Assembly (NCBI GenBank): GCA_016744135.1
Contig: JADGEX010000001.1
Coordinates: forward strand, 2,119,029 to 2,183,028
Direction: 5' to 3'
Length of the DNA: 64,000 bases
Source: Pseudodesulfovibrio sp.
Lineage (GTDB): Bacteria > Desulfobacterota > Desulfovibrionia > Desulfovibrionales > Desulfovibrionaceae
The notes below the pieces were generated by a model. It was given only the letters and a program-made list of their open reading frames with translations, was not told where the DNA came from and did no database searches. The position numbers were made by a program, and so were the translations under genes. Below are positions 36,201 through 46,216 of the stretch, one piece after another; within the stretch, counting starts at the first letter, position 1, and each line of letters begins with the position of its first letter.

Positions 36201-38181
36201 AGAATTTATGGAATTCGTCTTCGGGTAAAGCTTTGTGCTCAGACACTGCATTTGCCACCTGATATTGAGGTGTAGAGTCGCATATAGAATCACTGAGTTT
36301 AAAGAAACTGATGGAGGTATCGAGTTGCAGAACCTTGTCAGACAGACTTGATGCCGCTTCGGCAACTTGTGAAGCTGCGGCAGCGTTTTGTTGGACGACA
36401 CGGTCGGATTCCTGCAATGCGCCGGTAATCTGCGTCACGCCGGAATTCTGTTCGGCGGTGGCAGCGGATATTTCCTGAATGAGTTCTGCTGTGGATTGGA
36501 TATCAGGGACAATCTGTTCCAGGAGTTTTCCGGCTTCTTCGGCCACGGCTACACTGCTCGATGAAAGTTCACTGATGCCGGCTGCGGCGTTACCGCTGCG
36601 TTCAGCCAGTTTGCGAACTTCGGCAGCAACCACGGCAAATCCCTTTCCGGCTTCGCCAGCCCGTGCTGCTTCAATCGCTGCGTTCAAGGCCAGCAGATTG
36701 GTTTGTCTGGCTATATCTTCGATTATGCTGATTTCTTCGGCAATTTTCTTCATGGCTTTCACGGTTCTGTTCACTGCCTGTCCGCCAATTTCAGCGTTCT
36801 TGGCTGCTTTAGCCGCCACAGTTTCTGTCTTGTGTGCAGTTTCAGATGCCTGCCGGATACTACCGGACATTTCTTCCATGCTGGCGGAGACTTGTTCAAG
36901 TCCGGCTGCCTGTTCTGTTGCTCCCTGAGATAGACCTTCGCTCGCACTGGCAAGGCCGTGGCATTCAGCAGAAACATCCTCTGATACCTGTTGTACGTCT
37001 TTAAGCGTGTCGTTGAGTTTTGAACTCATCGTGCCCATGGCGCCAAGGATCGTCCCCATTTCATCATTGCGTTTTTTGCAGGTTACATGGCTGAGGTCTC
37101 CTTCGGAAATGCGGGATACGATGTTTGTGCAATCGCATATGGGATTCATGATGGATTTTTGGAGTACCCAGAGAATGATGAGAACTGGCGCTATGACCAT
37201 GGCGAGCATAATACCCATGATAATCCACATGACCGTGGAAATCATGGCTCCCTGTGTGGCGATGTCCATGGACAGGACGATGACACCGATGACTTTACCC
37301 CGATAGTCCTTGACCGGGAATGCTCCCAGAGCGTTGTTTTCGATCAGGGATATGGTGGTGTTCTTCATACCGTTTTGCAGAATGGTATCTGTTGCAATAC
37401 CTTGAGTATCACCATTTTTTTGTCCGTACACAAGAACGTATTTGCCATTTCTGATGGGATTTTTGGCCGGATCTTGTAATTTGGTGGTGATCGGCAGTAA
37501 TTTGGAATCCATGTACAGAAGCGTCTTGATGTCGCCTGATGATTCCATTGTTTTAAGGATTCCTGAAAAACCTATGAGCACTTCCACGGAGCCAAGATGT
37601 TGTCCATCGGTTCCGGTGACAGGGGCCAGACCTCGAATGGTGAATCCGCCGCGTCCCGGTTCGATGCCCTGAACTGCCTTGTGATCCCTGTTTACATCAA
37701 TAACCGTGTTGCGAAAGCTGGAAAGGTCATCTGAAATGTCGACCCATTTCCCATTCTTTTTTGCCTGCTTTTCGCGCCAGACACGGACAAGGCTTCGTGC
37801 GGTGGGCAGGTGAAAATGTGCTCTGAAGCTGGTGCCGACCGTGTCCTTATATCCTTTGAGAACCGGAGCGAGTGCCGTACGCAATTGTTCTCTGGCTTCC
37901 TGTGCCTTGGGGTCCATCGGGTCTTTCATATTACCCATATTGGCTACGGAGAACGCGTCGACAACGGCGGGCATCCTGCTGAAAAGGGCTGCCTGCTCCA
38001 GGGCGTTGCCAGACATTTTGACAATGGATTGCTGCATGTCCTCCACTTTTCCCTTGATGATGAGGGAAACAAAGGACTCTTTGAGGGTGTTGAATTGAGA
38101 ATTGAGGCTAAAAAAACCACCTGCAATCATAACCAACGTGACTATCAGCAAAGGGGCGAATATTTTTGTCCTTATGCCCAT
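36199..38181 (-). CDS. Methyl-accepting chemotaxis protein, dCache_3-like sensor
   Basis: A 660-aa chemoreceptor. A first membrane helix (about 8-27) and a second (about 310-340) flank a periplasmic double-Cache domain with [26 protein letters not shown] and [13 protein letters not shown], the pattern of dCache_3 sensors. HAMP and a long coiled coil follow. The signalling tip [21 protein letters not shown] is intact. The C-terminus ends [10 protein letters not shown], similar to the tails of the other three receptors here. The ligand is unknown. GGAGATTCTC precedes the ATG; the neighbouring genes are not chemotaxis genes. Confidence 0.93.
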   Translation of the reverse strand: MGIRTKIFAPLLIVTLVMIAGGFFSLNSQFNTLKESFVSLIIKGKVEDMQQSIVKMSGNALEQAALFSRMPAVVDAFSVANMGNMKDPMDPKAQEAREQLRTALAPVLKGYKDTVGTSFRAHFHLPTARSLVRVWREKQAKKNGKWVDISDDLSSFRNTVIDVNRDHKAVQGIEPGRGGFTIRGLAPVTGTDGQHLGSVEVLIGFSGILKTMESSGDIKTLLYMDSKLLPITTKLQDPAKNPIRNGKYVLVYGQKNGDTQGIATDTILQNGMKNTTISLIENNALGAFPVKDYRGKVIGVIVLSMDIATQGAMISTVMWIIMGIMLAMVIAPVLIILWVLQKSIMNPICDCTNIVSRISEGDLSHVTCKKRNDEMGTILGAMGTMSSKLNDTLKDVQQVSEDVSAECHGLASASEGLSQGATEQAAGLEQVSASMEEMSGSIRQASETAHKTETVAAKAAKNAEIGGQAVNRTVKAMKKIAEEISIIEDIARQTNLLALNAAIEAARAGEAGKGFAVVAAEVRKLAERSGNAAAGISELSSSSVAVAEEAGKLLEQIVPDIQSTAELIQEISAATAEQNSGVTQITGALQESDRVVQQNAAAASQVAEAASSLSDKVLQLDTSISFFKLSDSICDSTPQYQVANAVSEHKALPEDEFHKF

Positions 38182-38296
38182 GAGAATCTCCTGTCGGATT
38201 TTTGTGAATTAGCCGAGAATATAGATGAGTTGAATAATATCCACTATTATAATGTGCCTGAGTCTGTCGGGGGGCACTGATGAAGGGGAAAAGATA

Positions 38297-39808
38297 TTAC
38301 AGTAAGTTTTTAATTCGTTGCTGCTCTTTTGTAATGTAAGAGAACAATTTTCTGGACATGTCGCCATAGACTCTGATTGCTTCCATATCCAGCGGAACAT
38401 CGATGTACTGCATAATGATTCGGTCGTCTCCGTCGTGAATGTGGGGCATGATTCCGGCAAATGAAAACCCCATTTGTTCGCATTCTTCGACCAGCCGCGG
38501 CGAAGCGGGAGCTCCTAGAGGGAGGAACGCATAAAGGGCATCCCGACGGTCCATTTTACATTGATGCAAGCCTTCCGCAATATCCTGTTTCGTGGATTCT
38601 CCGATGGTATGAACAATAATAAAAGCCACGTTGAGTTCATCGGGTAAGGGAAATATGCTGATTGATGATTCACCTGAAGGCGGTTGAGTCTGGCCGTGCT
38701 CAATTTCTCGTGGGATTTCGAGCCATGAGTAGATTTCGGCTACCATATTTGTATGCCGTGGTGGTACGTATATGGTTTTTGGTGAACGATCCAAAGCGAA
38801 GTAGTGGTTTATGACCGAGCCTTTGTTTTGCTTTGAGGTGGCGAGTTCTTTGGCCTGCATGCCAGAAGCGGCGATGCCCAGAAACAGACTGCACGGCCTT
38901 GAACCCATTTCTTGCATACCTTTCTGGGAAAATGTGTGCGTGGTCACAGAGCAATCAAATATGCCCCAATCTCCTTCAGCTTCGGCAATATCAAAGAGTA
39001 GTCGTGCCACTTTCTTGGGCAAACTTGGGGAGCGATATGTTGGGTCCACAAACGCCAGTCCAAGCTCGGGAACTTTGACAGCGGGGTCATGATATTTGAA
39101 GCCAGCGTGACCGATCATGGCACCACTTTCAGGATCATATACCGTGGCGGACAAAAACTCATTGTGTTTCACTTTTTGAGTCAGTGCCTCAAGGTCGTAG
39201 AGAAATTCTTCCTGAGTGTAACCGTAACAGCGCCATGCAAGTCTGCAGACTTCCGGCAGGTCTTCGATTGTGGTCAAGCGGATTTCAGGCTCTTTGACCG
39301 TGATTCGTTTTTTTCCCTTTTTGACGGTTTTTGTGTCGAGTAATTCCGGTGGTAACGCGCCATAGGCCAACCGCTTTTTCAGCCGTGTTTCCTTTCCTTC
39401 CCGACCATGGACGAACAATTCTACTGAATCCATGGATTGGTGCATCAGAAGAGTACCCAGACCGGGTTTATTCATGTTTTCAAGGCAATCGGGCGTGTAA
39501 CGTTCGGCCTGACCCAGATTGAATGGGATACCTTTTTCCCTGATGGAAATAATCAGGAACTCTTCTTCGACGGAAAATTCTATATGAATACGTTCTGAGT
39601 CTTTTACAGGACCGGAGAAGTGGTCAACAGCATTACAAAAAGCTTCATCAACAGCCAATTTGATACCAAAGGTATCTTTCTCATTGAAAGACAAAACCTT
39701 TGCCACCTGCGCTGCACAATCAACAGCGGATTGAGCCATTATTTTGCGAACAGGGAGCGTCAGTTGGGCCAGAAAAAAAGTGACTGTGTGTTTCGTTGAA
39801 GAACTCAA
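38297..39808 (-). CDS. RsbW-like HATPase fused to GNAT acetyltransferase
   Basis: A 503-aa two-enzyme fusion. Residues about 1-150 are an anti-sigma-type HATPase: N-box LAVDEAFCNAVDHF, a divergent G1 box (REKGIPFNL, lacking the usual aspartate) and GLGTLLMHQSMDSVEL. Residues about 175-330 resemble a GNAT acetyltransferase (RLTTIEDLPEVCRLAWRCYG, GAMIGHAGFKYHD). The last 160 residues are unassigned. The start is probably TTG at 39808, because GGAG precedes it and the first strand of the HATPase would otherwise be lost; ATG 39739 is the alternative. It may couple a partner switch to acetylation; a matching PP2C phosphatase lies at 50963. Confidence 0.8.
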   Translation of the reverse strand: MSSSTKHTVTFFLAQLTLPVRKIMAQSAVDCAAQVAKVLSFNEKDTFGIKLAVDEAFCNAVDHFSGPVKDSERIHIEFSVEEEFLIISIREKGIPFNLGQAERYTPDCLENMNKPGLGTLLMHQSMDSVELFVHGREGKETRLKKRLAYGALPPELLDTKTVKKGKKRITVKEPEIRLTTIEDLPEVCRLAWRCYGYTQEEFLYDLEALTQKVKHNEFLSATVYDPESGAMIGHAGFKYHDPAVKVPELGLAFVDPTYRSPSLPKKVARLLFDIAEAEGDWGIFDCSVTTHTFSQKGMQEMGSRPCSLFLGIAASGMQAKELATSKQNKGSVINHYFALDRSPKTIYVPPRHTNMVAEIYSWLEIPREIEHGQTQPPSGESSISIFPLPDELNVAFIIVHTIGESTKQDIAEGLHQCKMDRRDALYAFLPLGAPASPRLVEECEQMGFSFAGIMPHIHDGDDRIIMQYIDVPLDMEAIRVYGDMSRKLFSYITKEQQRIKNLL

Positions 39809-40192
39809 TTATGTCTCCGGTACTATTCGTCAGAAGTTTATTGATAAATTTTGTTGAGTTAATAGCGGATGGCGAAGGTGTTCGCAACGAACTCGGTATA
39901 ATGTGGTTTTTTGTACTTTCAGCGGGGATTTTAGTTGTATGAAATGTGATTTTTATCAATTTTTTGTGAAAAAAAGGGCAAGCTGCGTGCGATTGGTAAT
40001 TTAAGGTCCGGTTTTGATGGTTTTGAAGGAGGAATATCGTCAGTTTGGAAATATGTCGGATGATGGTGCTCTTATGAGGGGAAAAAATTAAATTTAATCA
40101 TTATATTCATATATTATAATAGCCCCTCCTCAGTCAGAAGCATATTTTTCGACTGAAAAAAGATAATAATTTTAATAAGCAGAAAGGGGATT
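39809..40192. other. AT-rich divergent promoter region
   Basis: 384 bp between the leftward HATPase-GNAT gene and the rightward chemoreceptor gene. It includes a TATAAT hexamer in the TATATTATAATAG block near 40130 that could serve the chemoreceptor, and a weak inverted repeat TCAGTC...GACTGA after it. No gene is seen. Confidence 0.55.
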
Positions 40193-41797
40193 ATGATGAA
40201 ATGGTATCAGTCGATTCGGTTCAAAATAATTGGGATGCTTATGTTGGTAACGCTCTTGTCGGCAAGTTTGACCGGGGCGATTCTGTTTAGCCAATATTAC
40301 AGTAGTGAGGTGACCAATCTGGAGGTTGCGCTGAAGAGAAGTGCCGAGACAACTCTGAACAAAATAGGCCTCGACGACGTGAAACCGTATATTAAGGGCG
40401 GTTCTGAAAAAAACGAATTTTTCATGAATAAATTGCATGAATTGGCTGCAATAGTGGATATTTTTGATCTTGCTTACCTCTATGTCGTCGAACGTACCCC
40501 CACTGGCCAGTATAGATTTCTCATGGATGCAGCGATGCTGACAGGCGATCCGAAACCTCTGCAAATTTATGAAGGCGCACCTCCTGAGTTAGATAAGGTC
40601 TATACTTCCCGGAAAATGATTTATCCTGAAATTTATACTGATGAATATGGAACTTTTAAATCCATTTTGAGCCCGATCGTTGTTAACGGGGAAACCATTG
40701 CTGTCATTGGTGCTGATTTTGATGCTTCCTCATTGCAACAGATTCGATCCAAGGTTTTGTTAACATTACTTATCGCCATTATTATTTCTGGTATTATTGC
40801 GGTCTTTATATCTTTCTATTTTAGCCGAAAGATCAACACGGCGATTACTGCGGGAGTAACTATTGCCGAATCCATTGCAGAAGGGAATCTTGCTGTTGAC
40901 GCGAATTATTCCGGCAAGGATGAAATAGGTCTCATGATTTTCACTCTTGTGAAAATGGTCAAGAAGTTGAGGCAGGTTGTCGGCGAAGTTCATTCCGTAA
41001 CCGGCAATGTAACATCAGGCTCGGAAGAGTTGTCTTCAACTTCCATCATTCTTTCACAGGGAGCCACAGAACAGGCCGCTTCCATTGAGGAAGTTTCGGC
41101 GAGCATGGAAGAGATGACTGCCAACATCCAGCAGAATGCGGGCAGTGCTACTGAGACACAAATTCTTGCTAACGGTGCAGCAAAACAAGCAGCGGAAAGC
41201 GGGACGGCTGTATCGAAATCAGTCACAGCCATGCGTGAAATAGCGGATAGAATAAGTATCATTGAGGAGATCGCTAGACAGACGAATCTTCTTGCACTCA
41301 ATGCTGCCATTGAGGCCGCCCGAGCCGGAGAACATGGGAAGGGTTTTGCCGTGGTCGCCGCTGAGGTTCGCAAGCTGGCAGAACGTTCTGGAGTTGCTGC
41401 TGGCGAAATCAGTCAGTTGGCTGTGAGCAGTGTCGATGTAGCGGACCGTGCCGGCGAATTGTTGGGCAAGTTGGTTCCAGATATTCAGCGTACGGCTCAA
41501 TTGGTGGAAGAGATTACAGCAGCCAGTAATGAGCAGAGCTCGGGGGCTTCGCAGATAAATAATGCCATCCGGCAACTCGATGAAGTCGTGCAGCAGAATG
41601 CCGCAGCTTCAGAGGAAATGTCATCCACATCCGAGCAGTTGTCAGCGCAGGCTGTTCAGCTTCAACAGACAGTTTCTTTCTTTGACCTTGGAGAAGTCAA
41701 TCATTCCAATCAGGGAATGGTGAGCAGGTCCCCTAGGGAATATAATAAGAGAGTGTCCGTGGACATGGAGACGGATGGTGGGTTTAAACGTTTCTAA
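40193..41797 (+). CDS. Methyl-accepting chemotaxis protein
   Basis: A 534-aa receptor. Membrane helix one is about 10-33; a compact Cache-like sensor (about 35-180; [28 protein letters not shown]) and helix two (about 185-208) follow. HAMP is short, then a coiled coil with the intact tip [21 protein letters not shown]. The C-terminal tail is [13 protein letters not shown]. It starts with two adjacent ATGs after AAAGGGG and ends just before an intrinsic terminator, so it is monocistronic. Ligand unknown. Confidence 0.93.
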   Translation: MMKWYQSIRFKIIGMLMLVTLLSASLTGAILFSQYYSSEVTNLEVALKRSAETTLNKIGLDDVKPYIKGGSEKNEFFMNKLHELAAIVDIFDLAYLYVVERTPTGQYRFLMDAAMLTGDPKPLQIYEGAPPELDKVYTSRKMIYPEIYTDEYGTFKSILSPIVVNGETIAVIGADFDASSLQQIRSKVLLTLLIAIIISGIIAVFISFYFSRKINTAITAGVTIAESIAEGNLAVDANYSGKDEIGLMIFTLVKMVKKLRQVVGEVHSVTGNVTSGSEELSSTSIILSQGATEQAASIEEVSASMEEMTANIQQNAGSATETQILANGAAKQAAESGTAVSKSVTAMREIADRISIIEEIARQTNLLALNAAIEAARAGEHGKGFAVVAAEVRKLAERSGVAAGEISQLAVSSVDVADRAGELLGKLVPDIQRTAQLVEEITAASNEQSSGASQINNAIRQLDEVVQQNAAASEEMSSTSEQLSAQAVQLQQTVSFFDLGEVNHSNQGMVSRSPREYNKRVSVDMETDGGFKRF

Positions 41798-41808
41798 CAG
41801 CGCAAACA

Positions 41809-41836
41809 AAAAGGCCGAACTGATGTTCGGCCTTTT
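41809..41836 (+). terminator. Intrinsic terminator after chemoreceptor gene
   Basis: AAAAGGCCGAAC and GTTCGGCCTTTT around a four-base loop, followed by CTTA; 11 bp after the stop. Confidence 0.88.
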
Positions 41837-42007
41837 CTTATTGAGATTTCATCAATATAAAATACAGTATAAATAGGTCAGAAAACATATCGGTGAGTTC
41901 TGTATATTTTGCCTCCATCTATTCGTTAATGTGATATTTGTTTGCGGAATGTCATTGGTTTGGTTAATAACCTCAGTGTTGTTGCCAACTTCAGACGGAT
42001 ACCTCAT

Positions 42008-43537
42008 ATGATAGCCAAAGTTTCCTGCGCTGCCCTTATGGGCATTGATGCTTTTAAGGTTCAGCTCGAAGTCGATTTTTCTCGTTCTGGCATGCCATGT
42101 TTTACCATGGTCGGTCTTGCCGAGGGGGCGGTTAAAGAGTCCAAGGAGCGGGTGTTTTCTGCGCTTAAAAATTGCGGATTCAAGGTGCCGCCAGCCCGGA
42201 TTACCGTGAATCTGGCTCCGGCTGACGTCCGCAAGGCGGGCAGTGCCTATGATCTGCCGCTCGCCATTGGGATTCTGGTCGGTATGGGTGTTATCAAACC
42301 TGAAAATGCTGACGGCTGGTTTTTGGCCGGAGAATTGTCCCTGACCGGCGATCTCAAATCAGTTCCCGGTGTTTTGCCTTTGGCTTTGGCGGCGAGACAG
42401 GAATCCGGCAAGGGTATCATTGTTCCTGCATCCAACGGGCGAGAGGGTGCGGTGGTCAAGGATATCCCGGTTATCGGTGCGACCGACCTTGGGCAGGTGG
42501 TCCGTATGCTGCTGGGCGAGGAGGTGGTTGAGCCGATCGCCGTGGACATCGACACGCTTTGGAGTGAACGGCAGGCACATCGCGTGGATTTCGGTGAAGT
42601 CAAAGGGCAGGAACACGCCAAGCGGGCTATTGAGATTGCTGCGGCTGGCGGACATAATCTTTTGTTTATCGGGCCTCCAGGATCAGGGAAGACCATGCTT
42701 GCCAAGCGGATTCCTACGGTATTACCGCCTTTGCGTTTCGAAGAAGCGTTGGAAGTGACCAAGATATACTCTGTGGCCGGATTGCTTCAGAAAGACCGTG
42801 CACTTATGGTCACACGTCCATTCAGGACACCTCATCATACCATTTCGGATGTCGGTCTCATCGGCGGTGGGCGGTACCCTCAGCCGGGTGAGACTTCTTT
42901 GGCGCATCGAGGTGTGCTTTTTCTCGATGAAATGCCTGAGTTCAAAAAAGCCGTTCTTGAAGTTTTACGCCAACCGCTTGAAGATGGCGAAGTCTCCATT
43001 TCACGTTCGCTCATGACGTTGAAATACCCGGCAGATGTTATGCTTGTGGCGGCTATGAACCCTTGTCCGTGCGGCTATATGTCAGACGATACCCATACGT
43101 GCACCTGTTCACCGTTGGCTGTGCAGCGATATCGGGGGAAAATCTCCGGGCCACTTCTCGACCGTATTGATCTGCATGTGGACGTGCCTGCGGTTCCCTA
43201 CGAGGATTTGAAAAAGGCACGGAGTGAAGTTGATTCTGCCACCATGCGCGCTCGTATTCTGGCTGCACGTGATATTCAGGTTCAGCGATATGAAGGGATG
43301 TATTTTTCGCTGAACGCTGAACTGGATGGCTCGGCATTGGAAGAGTTTTGCGCCTTGGGGGAATCCGAACACGGATTTCTCAAACAGGCCGTGGAATCGT
43401 TGGGTCTATCCGCCAGAGCGTATACTCGCATTTTGCGTATTAGCCGCACCATAGCGGACCTTGCCGGAGCTGAAGAAATAGGTGTCGATCATCTGGCCGA
43501 AGCAGTGAATTACAGAGGGATGGACAGAGAGGGATAA
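42008..43537 (+). CDS. comM: YifB/ComM-family Mg chelatase-like AAA ATPase
   Basis: A 509-aa protein. The N-terminal ChlI-like domain (GMPCFTMVGLAEGAVKESKERV, KVPPARITVNLAPADVRKAG) precedes an AAA+ core with Walker A GPPGSGKTMLAKRIP (near 215) and Walker B GVLFLDEMPEF. CPCGYMSDDTHTCTCS is a Cys-rich insert typical of the family. In naturally transformable bacteria ComM is a helicase aiding branch migration; a role here is inferred by homology. The ATG at 42008 gives the usual N-terminus (MIAKVSCAALMGID); the frame extends upstream to 41942. Confidence 0.93.
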   Translation: MIAKVSCAALMGIDAFKVQLEVDFSRSGMPCFTMVGLAEGAVKESKERVFSALKNCGFKVPPARITVNLAPADVRKAGSAYDLPLAIGILVGMGVIKPENADGWFLAGELSLTGDLKSVPGVLPLALAARQESGKGIIVPASNGREGAVVKDIPVIGATDLGQVVRMLLGEEVVEPIAVDIDTLWSERQAHRVDFGEVKGQEHAKRAIEIAAAGGHNLLFIGPPGSGKTMLAKRIPTVLPPLRFEEALEVTKIYSVAGLLQKDRALMVTRPFRTPHHTISDVGLIGGGRYPQPGETSLAHRGVLFLDEMPEFKKAVLEVLRQPLEDGEVSISRSLMTLKYPADVMLVAAMNPCPCGYMSDDTHTCTCSPLAVQRYRGKISGPLLDRIDLHVDVPAVPYEDLKKARSEVDSATMRARILAARDIQVQRYEGMYFSLNAELDGSALEEFCALGESEHGFLKQAVESLGLSARAYTRILRISRTIADLAGAEEIGVDHLAEAVNYRGMDREG

Positions 43538-43544
43538 GGGGGGC

Positions 43545-44462
43545 TTATTCCTCGAAATCAAGTCCGGCCTTGCTGCGGCCGAGGAGAATGGCGATCATGG
43601 TTGCGATAAAAAGAACCGTGGCTGCAATGAGGCCGTAACGGATCCATTCTGTTTTTTTTGCATGAAAGACGAACCAGTGACTGGCGATGTTCCTGTACTC
43701 GGCTATGGTGATGTCTGAAAATCCTTGATCCATGAGATTCAGGAGAACCGTGTTCCCTTTGGTGACGGCTCCATGAATGGTCTTCGTAAAAAGTATTTGT
43801 TTGACTATCAGCCCGTGTCCACTTCCCTTTTTTCCTACTTCAAAACCCAGGACAGGGTGATCTCCGGCAGCAGCCTGAATAGTGTTGTCTGCAAGTGCCT
43901 TGGCTATGCCGCCGTTGGTGGGGAATTTTTTTACTGTAAGGTTGATCTTGTTTTTGCGGAAAAAATATTCCGTGTACCCATTTTCCAGAATACCAACAGT
44001 ATAGGTATCATAAATTGTTGAGAGGTCGGTGTCGTATTCGATTTTGACAAGCAGAGCGGATTCAAGTTCATGAAATGACATGCTGAAATCAAGGAATTTT
44101 GCCCGTTCTTCATTGATGAACAGGCCGCCGTGGATATCGCATTCGCTGTTGGCAACAAGGGGGATGGTTTTGGCCCATTCTTCAAATCGGAATGTGACAG
44201 GAATGCCTGTTTTGTCTGACCACTTTTTCCAAATATCAATGAGGTATCCCTTGGGCTCACCGTTGATTCCCTGAAAAGAGAGCGGGGCGGAGTTTGGCGG
44301 GTTTACCACCGTCACGCCGTGTGCGAAATACCAGGCATTGTCTCGTTTTGGAGCGGCATCCGTCGAAGACACGGCCGCGGACATCATGGCCATTAATATG
44401 ACCAACATTATGACTGGGGTGTGCACGATGGCAATATGTAGTCTATTGTTCAGAGATTGCAT
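43545..44462 (-). CDS. Family 3 solute-binding protein with C-terminal membrane helix
   Basis: A 305-aa protein. A signal/anchor sequence (about 14-35) precedes a periplasmic binding-protein domain (PLSFQGINGEPKGYLIDIWKKW, RAKFLDFSMSFHELESALLV). Near the C-terminus is a second hydrophobic helix (about 272-293, YGLIAATVLFIATMIAILL) and a short cytoplasmic tail SKAGLDFEE. This is the input half of many sensor kinases or GGDEF proteins without an output domain. No frame downstream continues it; its stop is 8 bp from the convergent comM stop. It may be a truncated sensor or a membrane-tethered binding protein. Confidence 0.78.
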   Translation of the reverse strand: MQSLNNRLHIAIVHTPVIMLVILMAMMSAAVSSTDAAPKRDNAWYFAHGVTVVNPPNSAPLSFQGINGEPKGYLIDIWKKWSDKTGIPVTFRFEEWAKTIPLVANSECDIHGGLFINEERAKFLDFSMSFHELESALLVKIEYDTDLSTIYDTYTVGILENGYTEYFFRKNKINLTVKKFPTNGGIAKALADNTIQAAAGDHPVLGFEVGKKGSGHGLIVKQILFTKTIHGAVTKGNTVLLNLMDQGFSDITIAEYRNIASHWFVFHAKKTEWIRYGLIAATVLFIATMIAILLGRSKAGLDFEE

Positions 44463-44509
44463 ATAGAGAAACGTTAGCTGATTTTAATGGCTGTTGGCAA
44501 CGATACATA

Positions 44510-44546
44510 CAAAAAAAGAGGGGATGCCATGAGCATCCCCTCTTTA
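44510..44546 (-). terminator. Terminator of the NifX/Mrp operon
   Basis: AAAGAGGGGATGC pairs with GCATCCCCTCTTT around CATGA. In minus-strand direction it is followed by TTTT and lies 26 bp beyond the last operon gene. Confidence 0.9.
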
Positions 44547-44571
44547 TTACGTCCGAATGGAATTTTTGTGG

Positions 44572-44931
44572 TTACATTCTGCCGAGAATTTCCGCCAATT
44601 CCACACCATCTTTTTTGCCGGGATCAAGCGGCAATCCTTTAAGTACGCCGAGACCTTCACTTTTGTCGTGAAAGTCTTCGTCGGACAGTGAGGTGACAGT
44701 GGCCGTGTTGACCATAGCGTTCACCTTGATGACTTCCAAGGCCAGCGTCAGGGAGTCAAAGTCGGACAGCCCTTCGTCAATGACGACCAGCTTTACGGCA
44801 CCGTCCTTGACCGCTTCGAGAGCGGCTGCACCGGAGGGTACCACGTCGATGTTTTGTCCGCTGGAATCAGCCAAGGAGTCAATGAACTCGCCTAGAGAGT
44901 CTCCACGGGTTGTTGCAAAGACGATGGACAT
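44572..44931 (-). CDS. Receiver-like protein of the NifX/Mrp operon
   Basis: A 119-aa protein folding like a response-regulator receiver: VKLVVIDEGLSDFDSLTLAL has an aspartate at the position of the phospho-acceptor, TATVTSLSDEDF resembles the conserved Ser/Thr strand, and LKGLPLDP replaces the usual Lys-Pro. The second acidic pair near the N-terminus is missing (VFATTRGDSLGEF), so it is probably not phosphorylated. It begins 2 bp after the preceding nifX-like stop, so expression is coupled. It may regulate or bind the metal-cluster proteins; I know no named family. Confidence 0.72.
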   Translation of the reverse strand: MSIVFATTRGDSLGEFIDSLADSSGQNIDVVPSGAAALEAVKDGAVKLVVIDEGLSDFDSLTLALEVIKVNAMVNTATVTSLSDEDFHDKSEGLGVLKGLPLDPGKKDGVELAEILGRM

Positions 44932-44933
44932 GT

Positions 44934-45308
44934 TTAACGGCCGCCGCCGCAGGTCTGCTCGGCGGTGAAAACAGGCAGGCTGTCGTGCAGGAAGGCTTCA
45001 ATGGCAGTCTTGACAGTCGGTGCACCACTGCCGTGGAAGACTTCAATACCAACTTGGTTGAAACCCATGAGAGGGCGCATACCCATGCCGCCAGAAATCA
45101 GGGCCTTGACATTTTGGTCGGCCAAATACTGGACAGGAGCCATGCAACCACCCTGTTCGTGGGGGCAGCTCGGTACGGTTTTTACCTCTTTGACTTCACC
45201 ATCGGCGATTGCCACGAGAGTGTACATACCGCAGTGGCCAAAGTGGGCGTCAACAGCGGCGTCCATACCACCGGGTTCCGCAGTGGGAACAGCTACGAGA
45301 GTTTCCAT
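44934..45308 (-). CDS. NifX/NifB-family (dinitrogenase iron-molybdenum) protein
   Basis: A 124-aa protein of the Nitro_FeMo-Co family, including NifX and the Desulfovibrio orange protein, which carries a molybdenum-copper sulfide cluster. DAHFGHCGMYTLVAIADGEV and NQVGIEVFHGSGAPTVKTAIEAFL are typical, and CPHEQGGCMAPVQYLAD is an extra Cys pair. The C-terminus CGGGR holds another cysteine. The ATG at 45308 follows GAAGGAG. In this operon it is likely a cluster carrier or storage protein served by the two Mrp-type ATPases. Nitrogenase genes are absent here. Confidence 0.87.
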   Translation of the reverse strand: METLVAVPTAEPGGMDAAVDAHFGHCGMYTLVAIADGEVKEVKTVPSCPHEQGGCMAPVQYLADQNVKALISGGMGMRPLMGFNQVGIEVFHGSGAPTVKTAIEAFLHDSLPVFTAEQTCGGGR

Positions 45309-45334
45309 ATTCCTATCTCCTTCTAAGGGTTTGG

Positions 45335-46216
45335 TTATTTTTTTATGTCTTTGAGCATGGTCAGAATGTCCGACCATGCCTGCTTGAGCGTTTTTGAGAG
45401 TTCACCATCTTCATATTCCGTAATGACTTGGCGATTCAACATGGCGTCGACCACTTTTTTGTCATGGGGGAACCGTCCGATAATGGTATATCCCTTTTCA
45501 GTGCAGTATGTTTCAATCTGCTCTGAAAGCTCTGGATTAATATCCCATTTATTGATCAGGACAGCGACCTTGGTGCGGAATCCGTCACACAGTTCAGCTA
45601 CACGTTTGAGATCGTGCAGGCCGGACAGGGTGGGTTCGGTGACTGCTACGGCAAGATCGGTTCCGGCCATGGAGCTGATGACAGGGCAGCCGATGCCGGG
45701 AGCACCGTCGCACAACACCAGTTCCAGTCCCTGTTCTTCCGCCATTTCTCTCGCCCTTTGTTTGAGCAGAGTGACGAGTCGGCCTGAGTTTTCTTCACCG
45801 GGAAAGAGCTGGGCATGGACCATCTGGCCGAATCGGGTTTGCGACACATACCATTGTCCGCAGTGTCTTTGCGGGAAATCAATCGCTTCGGTTGGGCAAA
45901 GGGCCACACAGAGCTTGCATCCTTCACACAGCATCGGGGCGACCGTGAAAAGGCCGTCCTTCTGGGTGATGGCGTTGAATCGACAGAGTTCCGCACATTG
46001 GCCGCAACCGGCACACAATTCATTGTCAATAACCGCTTCATTGCCGGACTTGAATGATTCTTCGGTTTCATGCTTGGGATCAAGGAGTAAATGCAAGTCA
46101 GGGGCATCCACGTCTAGATCGCACAAGATTGCTTTGTCCGCGAGATGAGAGAAAGCTCCGGTAATGGAGGTTTTCCCTGCACCACCTTTACCGCTGATTA
46201 TGACGATCTCATGCAT
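45335..46216 (-). CDS. Mrp/MinD-type ATPase with two ferredoxin motifs (second copy)
   Basis: A 293-aa P-loop ATPase of COG1149. Deviant Walker A is SGKGGAGKTSITGAF (near residue 9). A ferredoxin insert (about 58-115) has CAGCGQCAELC and CEGCKLCVALCP, for two [4Fe-4S] clusters. Downstream blocks are LCDGAPGIGCPVISS and VTEPTLSGLHDLKR. The ATG at 46216 follows AAGGAGG and overlaps the end of the first ATPase gene by 8 bp. Its partner at 46209-47078 has the same architecture, so the two probably form a heterodimer in cluster assembly or transfer. Confidence 0.9.
   Translation of the reverse strand: MHEIVIISGKGGAGKTSITGAFSHLADKAILCDLDVDAPDLHLLLDPKHETEESFKSGNEAVIDNELCAGCGQCAELCRFNAITQKDGLFTVAPMLCEGCKLCVALCPTEAIDFPQRHCGQWYVSQTRFGQMVHAQLFPGEENSGRLVTLLKQRAREMAEEQGLELVLCDGAPGIGCPVISSMAGTDLAVAVTEPTLSGLHDLKRVAELCDGFRTKVAVLINKWDINPELSEQIETYCTEKGYTIIGRFPHDKKVVDAMLNRQVITEYEDGELSKTLKQAWSDILTMLKDIKK

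Noticed and set aside
39720-39959. 79-aa minus-strand frame overlapping the start of the HATPase-GNAT gene
   Set aside because: Shadow of the real gene in another frame, no conserved motif.
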